Source: Chromobotia macracanthus (lineage: Eukaryota; Chordata; Actinopteri; Cypriniformes; Botiidae). Taken from it: a DNA stretch of 64,000 nt. Location of the stretch: positions 8,308,501 to 8,372,500 of the forward strand of contig JAZGTH010000059.1 in assembly GCA_036877525.1 (NCBI GenBank), read 5' to 3'. Both the position numbers and the translations under genes were made by a program. Numbering within the stretch: position 1 is the first letter of the stretch; each line of letters begins with the position of its first letter. The notes beneath the pieces were generated by a model. That model was not told where the DNA came from. It saw only the letters and a program-made list of their open reading frames with translations, and made no database searches. This document shows, piece by piece, positions 60,191 through 64,000 of the stretch.

Positions 60191-61534
60191 TAAATATATT
60201 TTGATTTTTTGCACATTTTGTTTCAAATCAGCTTTATAGGATGTGTCTGTTTCTGTGTTACAAAACCAGAACGGTCTGTAATCAGAGAGGTGATTTTAGA
60301 AAAGTATTCCAAGATAGTAAATTATGCATGTCACACACCAGATCTGGCACTCAGTTCAGTAAAGCGGCTCCCTCCACAGTCGTGACAGCTGGCCTCACAT
60401 CAGGACTCATTCAAATGACTGTTTGACTTCTTATTGGGGCCATAAAAGCTACAGGTTCAGTTTTGTCTCAGATGGATTAAAAAGGCTTTCCAATAACATC
60501 ACTCATTATTTTACTTTGTATGTGTGCACTCGTGTTTTTTCATTCAGCTTACACTATCCCTAGCCTTAAACCTAACCTCACAAAAAAAAAAACTGGACAT
60601 CCCCAAAAGGTTTTGCTAATATTTATCAGGTTTTACTGACTTCTAGCACACACACATTCATAGATGAACGCTGCTCTAATGCTGTAGAGCCAGTTTAGTT
60701 TAGCCAAAGGGACCACAAAATTGGCACCTCAGATATATGTTATGCAAACACAGAACACAAAACCTTGCATCAGCTCAACTTCAGAATCTATATAGAATTC
60801 TCCTTTGACGCAAATGTAACACTTTCTCTGGCCTAAAAACGGTGATGTGCATATCGAGCAGATATCTCAATCCATTCATCAAACAGTGGCAACATCAGCG
60901 CAGCCTTACGCCATCACTGCCAGCAGTCGGGCTCTGCGTGTGGCACACAGGGACCGCGGCTGGCAGCGCTTATGAGAAATGATACGCCAGACTGTGCCAA
61001 CTTCCCCCGCCGCCACTGTACAAATAGGTGATCTTCTGCACCATCCATCAAAGTGAGGCTTTGTGCCGCACAGCCCGGCCTCTCCAGCCGCGTTACCACG
61101 GAGATGCTGTCGGAGTAAAAAAATGTGGCAAGTAAAGCTGAACAAACAACGAGAGTAAACCTGGAGAGATTTTTCTTTCTGATAAGTACAACAAAAATTG
61201 CCTGTAACCTAAAAACATTAGGGCTATCGTGAGAAACAAAGAACCTGAGTTTATTCATAGTTTTACTGAACGTTATTGCACTTGTTACCGTGTATGAGGG
61301 TGTCATCCATAACGTTTCCTTTATTCTTTTGTGAGAAAACTAAAACAACAAGCTGCGGCTGAGAAAGACTCAGGAGAGAAATGTGTCGGGAATTTTTAAT
61401 AGATTTCTTCATATCTTTTAGTAGGAATTGGGAAGGAAGAATGCATTGCATTCCATTTGCTGGTTGAAATTCTCTTTACATCCTGATAACAATCAATAAT
61501 ATTGTGATATAAATATATATATATATAAATATAT

Positions 61535-61718
61535 ATGTTCTGTGTAAGGCACAGGACCATAAAATGTTCACCCAATCATTGCATTCGGTCAAACTATGTA
61601 TGCTTCTGTGCTGGAGGTGTGGCTTTGGAGAGTGCTTTGAAGAGCGGGATTTTAGGCTAGCAATGACAAGCTAGCACTGAAAGCTTTTTCTGAAATTGCC
61701 TACCCTACCTTTAATGAT
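61535..61718. mobile_element. MITE with GGTAGGGTGGGCAA end, copy 3 (inverted, partial)
   Basis: Read on the minus strand it begins TTAAAGGTAGGGTAGGCAAT and continues through GCTAGCTTGTCATTGCTAGC and CTCTCCAAAGCCACACCTCC, matching the first half of the other two copies. Confidence 0.65.
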
Positions 61719-64000
61719 TTGTTCTACCTGCTGATTCGCAATGGGTCACATAATTACCCATCTTCACAATGAATGAAGATGTGGGTGCTTAGCCTACTGA
61801 AGCACGTGCTAAAAATTCCCCATTCACGCCAAGATCACGCACAAAGGCTGAGAGCCCTGTACTACGGCTCGCCGCGGTATTTATCCACCATAATACAGAG
61901 CTTCAATGACAGGCTTTCCATGAACACTTCAAGCAAGGTCAGAGAAAGCAAACTCCTCACATAAATCTAGAGGAACATGGGTGGCAAACTAGAAATAAAA
62001 CACAGACAGACTCCATTTGAATTTAATTGCACTTTTATGTATTTAACTACTGACCTGAAAAGAACAACGGCTTTAATTTAACTACATAAAAGCATTTATG
62101 AGGAGTTGCTGCTGCAGGCGTTCAGGAGAATGCGCAGAGCGGCGCAGGAGTTGTTCGGCGGGCACTCGTGCCGCACTGGCTGCGAGCAAATGCGCTTTTA
62201 ACGAGACACTGTTGACATTCAAGCATGAGTGGCCACGACTGGCGAAGCATCATGGGAGCCTCTTGATGGTTCATATGTGACCGTTGCTGACAACAGAACA
62301 TGTGTTACATCGGTTACATGTGTCTGTTTCGGTCCTTGGAATTCTTCTGGACCAAGGACCCTCTCATAGCACACAATACATCATTTTTTGCTCCAGAGTA
62401 CAGACAGGCTGCGGAGGGACAAAGACCCGACCCGATAATGACTCTTGAAAACCAATGACAAAGGCAATAAATAACAGGCAAGAACTGCATTGAAATAAAT
62501 CCCTTTCAAATCCATCCAAGGTTGATACAAATAAAAAAGTAAAAAAAAATGGGGGCAAAAAGTAGGACGCCCTTTCTGTCGATAGGAGGGCAATTTTTAC
62601 AGACGAACATTACGAGGGAAACTGTCACGGTAACGGCGTGATATACGAGCAATAAAGATAGAATTGAAAGTATATTATGTGCTGAGAGGAAACGCATGCG
62701 GTAATACCCTTAGCTTTATAAGACAGACAGATGTTCACAACACACTCAAATAAAAGGGTTACTGCTAAATAAAACAAAAATGCATTTGAAATCATGTCTT
62801 ATTTTGCACGTTGGGTAACAAGATGAGCGTTCAGGGCTGGATGACTATTAATGCATTATTGTTTTTTGCTACAAGAACGCCCTAAATAAATAAACCGCTG
62901 GAAGGATGGGGGCCTCTGTCAGACTGTCAGGAGGCGTTACCCACAATCCTCTCTGCCCCCCACACAGCTGCGATGACTTCCTCAGGGCGGTAATTGCGTT
63001 TAAAGCAGCCTGATTAAATTTAGCTATCCCTCCACAATTGTTTTCGTTGAGTCTTTATGAAAAATGGCTAAGATTAAAGGCTTATGGAATTATCTAGGGC
63101 ACAGAGCATCTGCTTATTTATCCGGAATCATAAAAGAATAGAGAGAGGAAATGTAAAAACAGTACAGAGCAAAGGGAATAAGGGAGGGCGAGAGTTCTCC
63201 GTTCTCATTCTAATAACCAAAATGACCTTTCATATTACAATATCTGGGTCAGGAAGGTGGTGAGCAACAACCGCATACAGTGACACACTTATGAGAATAT
63301 ATTTCTAAAACATATACCCATAGAACTCATAACACACAGGAATGCTCCAACTGCAGATAAAGACCACCAAAATTGTCCAGAGAAATGTACAGTACATATG
63401 GTTTTGGCCAGATATCTCCTCTGGGAGGATTTGAAAGCAGTTATGCCAGGTCAGCATTGTAATGAATGGTGTTATAATATGGTAGGGCAGGGCTGTGCGT
63501 GCTTGAGTATGACTTCAGTGCAACATCGGAGGCAGTTGTGTTACAAGTAATGCATGCTACATAATCTGCTTATTTTTTTAAACAAGTATCTTGCATTACT
63601 TTTCCCTTTATTTATATCACAACTGAAACTCATTTTAAACCGGAGAACATCAGTTACCTAACTTTACATAAAGTAATGTGTAAAAAAAGTAATGATGTAA
63701 AGTAATGATGTAAAACGTTTTTATAACATGCCACACAGCGTGCCAATGCATGCCGATAAAGAACAGTAATGTTCCCCATCACCATCACCTGTTTCGAGAA
63801 ATTTTGCTGTGGTGAAAGTTATGGTTAAAATTAAACTATGTATCAATCTCTCTCCTTCTCTCTCTTTAGGCTGAGCATCTCTACACATTTCTGCAAAGCG
63901 AAAATGCTCTTTAACTGCACAATGGCTTAATCAGAGAACACTTGCCTAAATGAATATAAGAACGATAATGAAACATAGGTGTGGAGGGGTGGGGGGGCAC

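Larger units (their letters stand above)
58056..64000 (-). other. erbb4 intron 3 (partial)
   Basis: No exon was recognised; exon 3 (residues like YEDRYALAIFLNYR in human) is not here. The stretch holds a SINE tail (60095-60190), one copy of a short MITE (61535-61718), an AT repeat around 61510-61540, CpG-rich patches at about 60895-61100 and 62110-62215, and non-repetitive AT-rich sequence with homeodomain-like TAATTG and TTTAAA motifs at about 62990-63130. Confidence 0.8.

Noticed and set aside
58056..64000. Search for erbb4 exon 3
   Set aside because: No minus-strand reading resembling YEDRYALAIFLNYR or GLQELGLKNLTE was found; exon 3 must lie beyond the window.
1..64000. CRISPR arrays, operons or other prokaryotic systems
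   Set aside because: The sequence is vertebrate intron-exon DNA; the regular repeats present are microsatellites, MITEs and SINEs.

Overview
The window is vertebrate, almost certainly teleost and probably cyprinid-like. It is a single stretch of intron-rich genomic DNA holding the middle of an erbb4 gene (ErbB4/HER4 receptor tyrosine kinase, neuregulin receptor) on the minus strand. Seventeen exons match human ERBB4 exons 4 to 20 in order. Nearly all have the lengths known for the family, all have AG/GT boundaries, and all join in one frame with no stop. They encode about 676 residues: the end of ectodomain I, domains II, III and IV, the JM-b type juxtamembrane segment, the transmembrane helix with its basic stop-transfer/NLS cluster, and the kinase N-lobe through the hinge. 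ErbB4 rather than EGFR, ErbB2 or ErbB3 is shown by LVEPLTPSG before the kinase, CLSPTIQLVTQLMPHG at the hinge, and the JM-b motif DCIGMMDR. I cannot tell whether it is the a or b fish paralogue.

Layout, reading the gene from high to low coordinates: 58056-64000 is intron 3. Domain I/II exons lie at 58055-47887, domain III exons at 47139-39617, domain IV exons at 39816-29573. The JM-b exon is at 26951-26907, the transmembrane exon at 22428-22296, kinase exons at 20371-17501, and 1-17500 is the start of intron 20. Exons 1-3 and 21 onward, the promoter and the polyadenylation site are outside the window.

Introns are AT-rich and full of short transposons. There are twelve copies of one MITE family with CCCAGCTAAC ends, other MITEs with TTAA-like ends, tRNA-derived SINEs and many CA/GA microsatellites. 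No complete autonomous transposon is seen.

The main discovery is a 72-nt candidate cassette exon at 34914-34985 with good splice signals. It fits the reading frame between exons 13 and 14 exactly and would add 24 cysteine-free, basic residues to ectodomain IV. Secondary points are an unexplained coding-looking 3'-terminal exon in intron 20 whose phase fits exon 20, a cysteine-rich coding-like block in intron 7, the lack of a recognisable JM-a exon, microsatellites acting as polypyrimidine tracts, and intronic CpG clusters.
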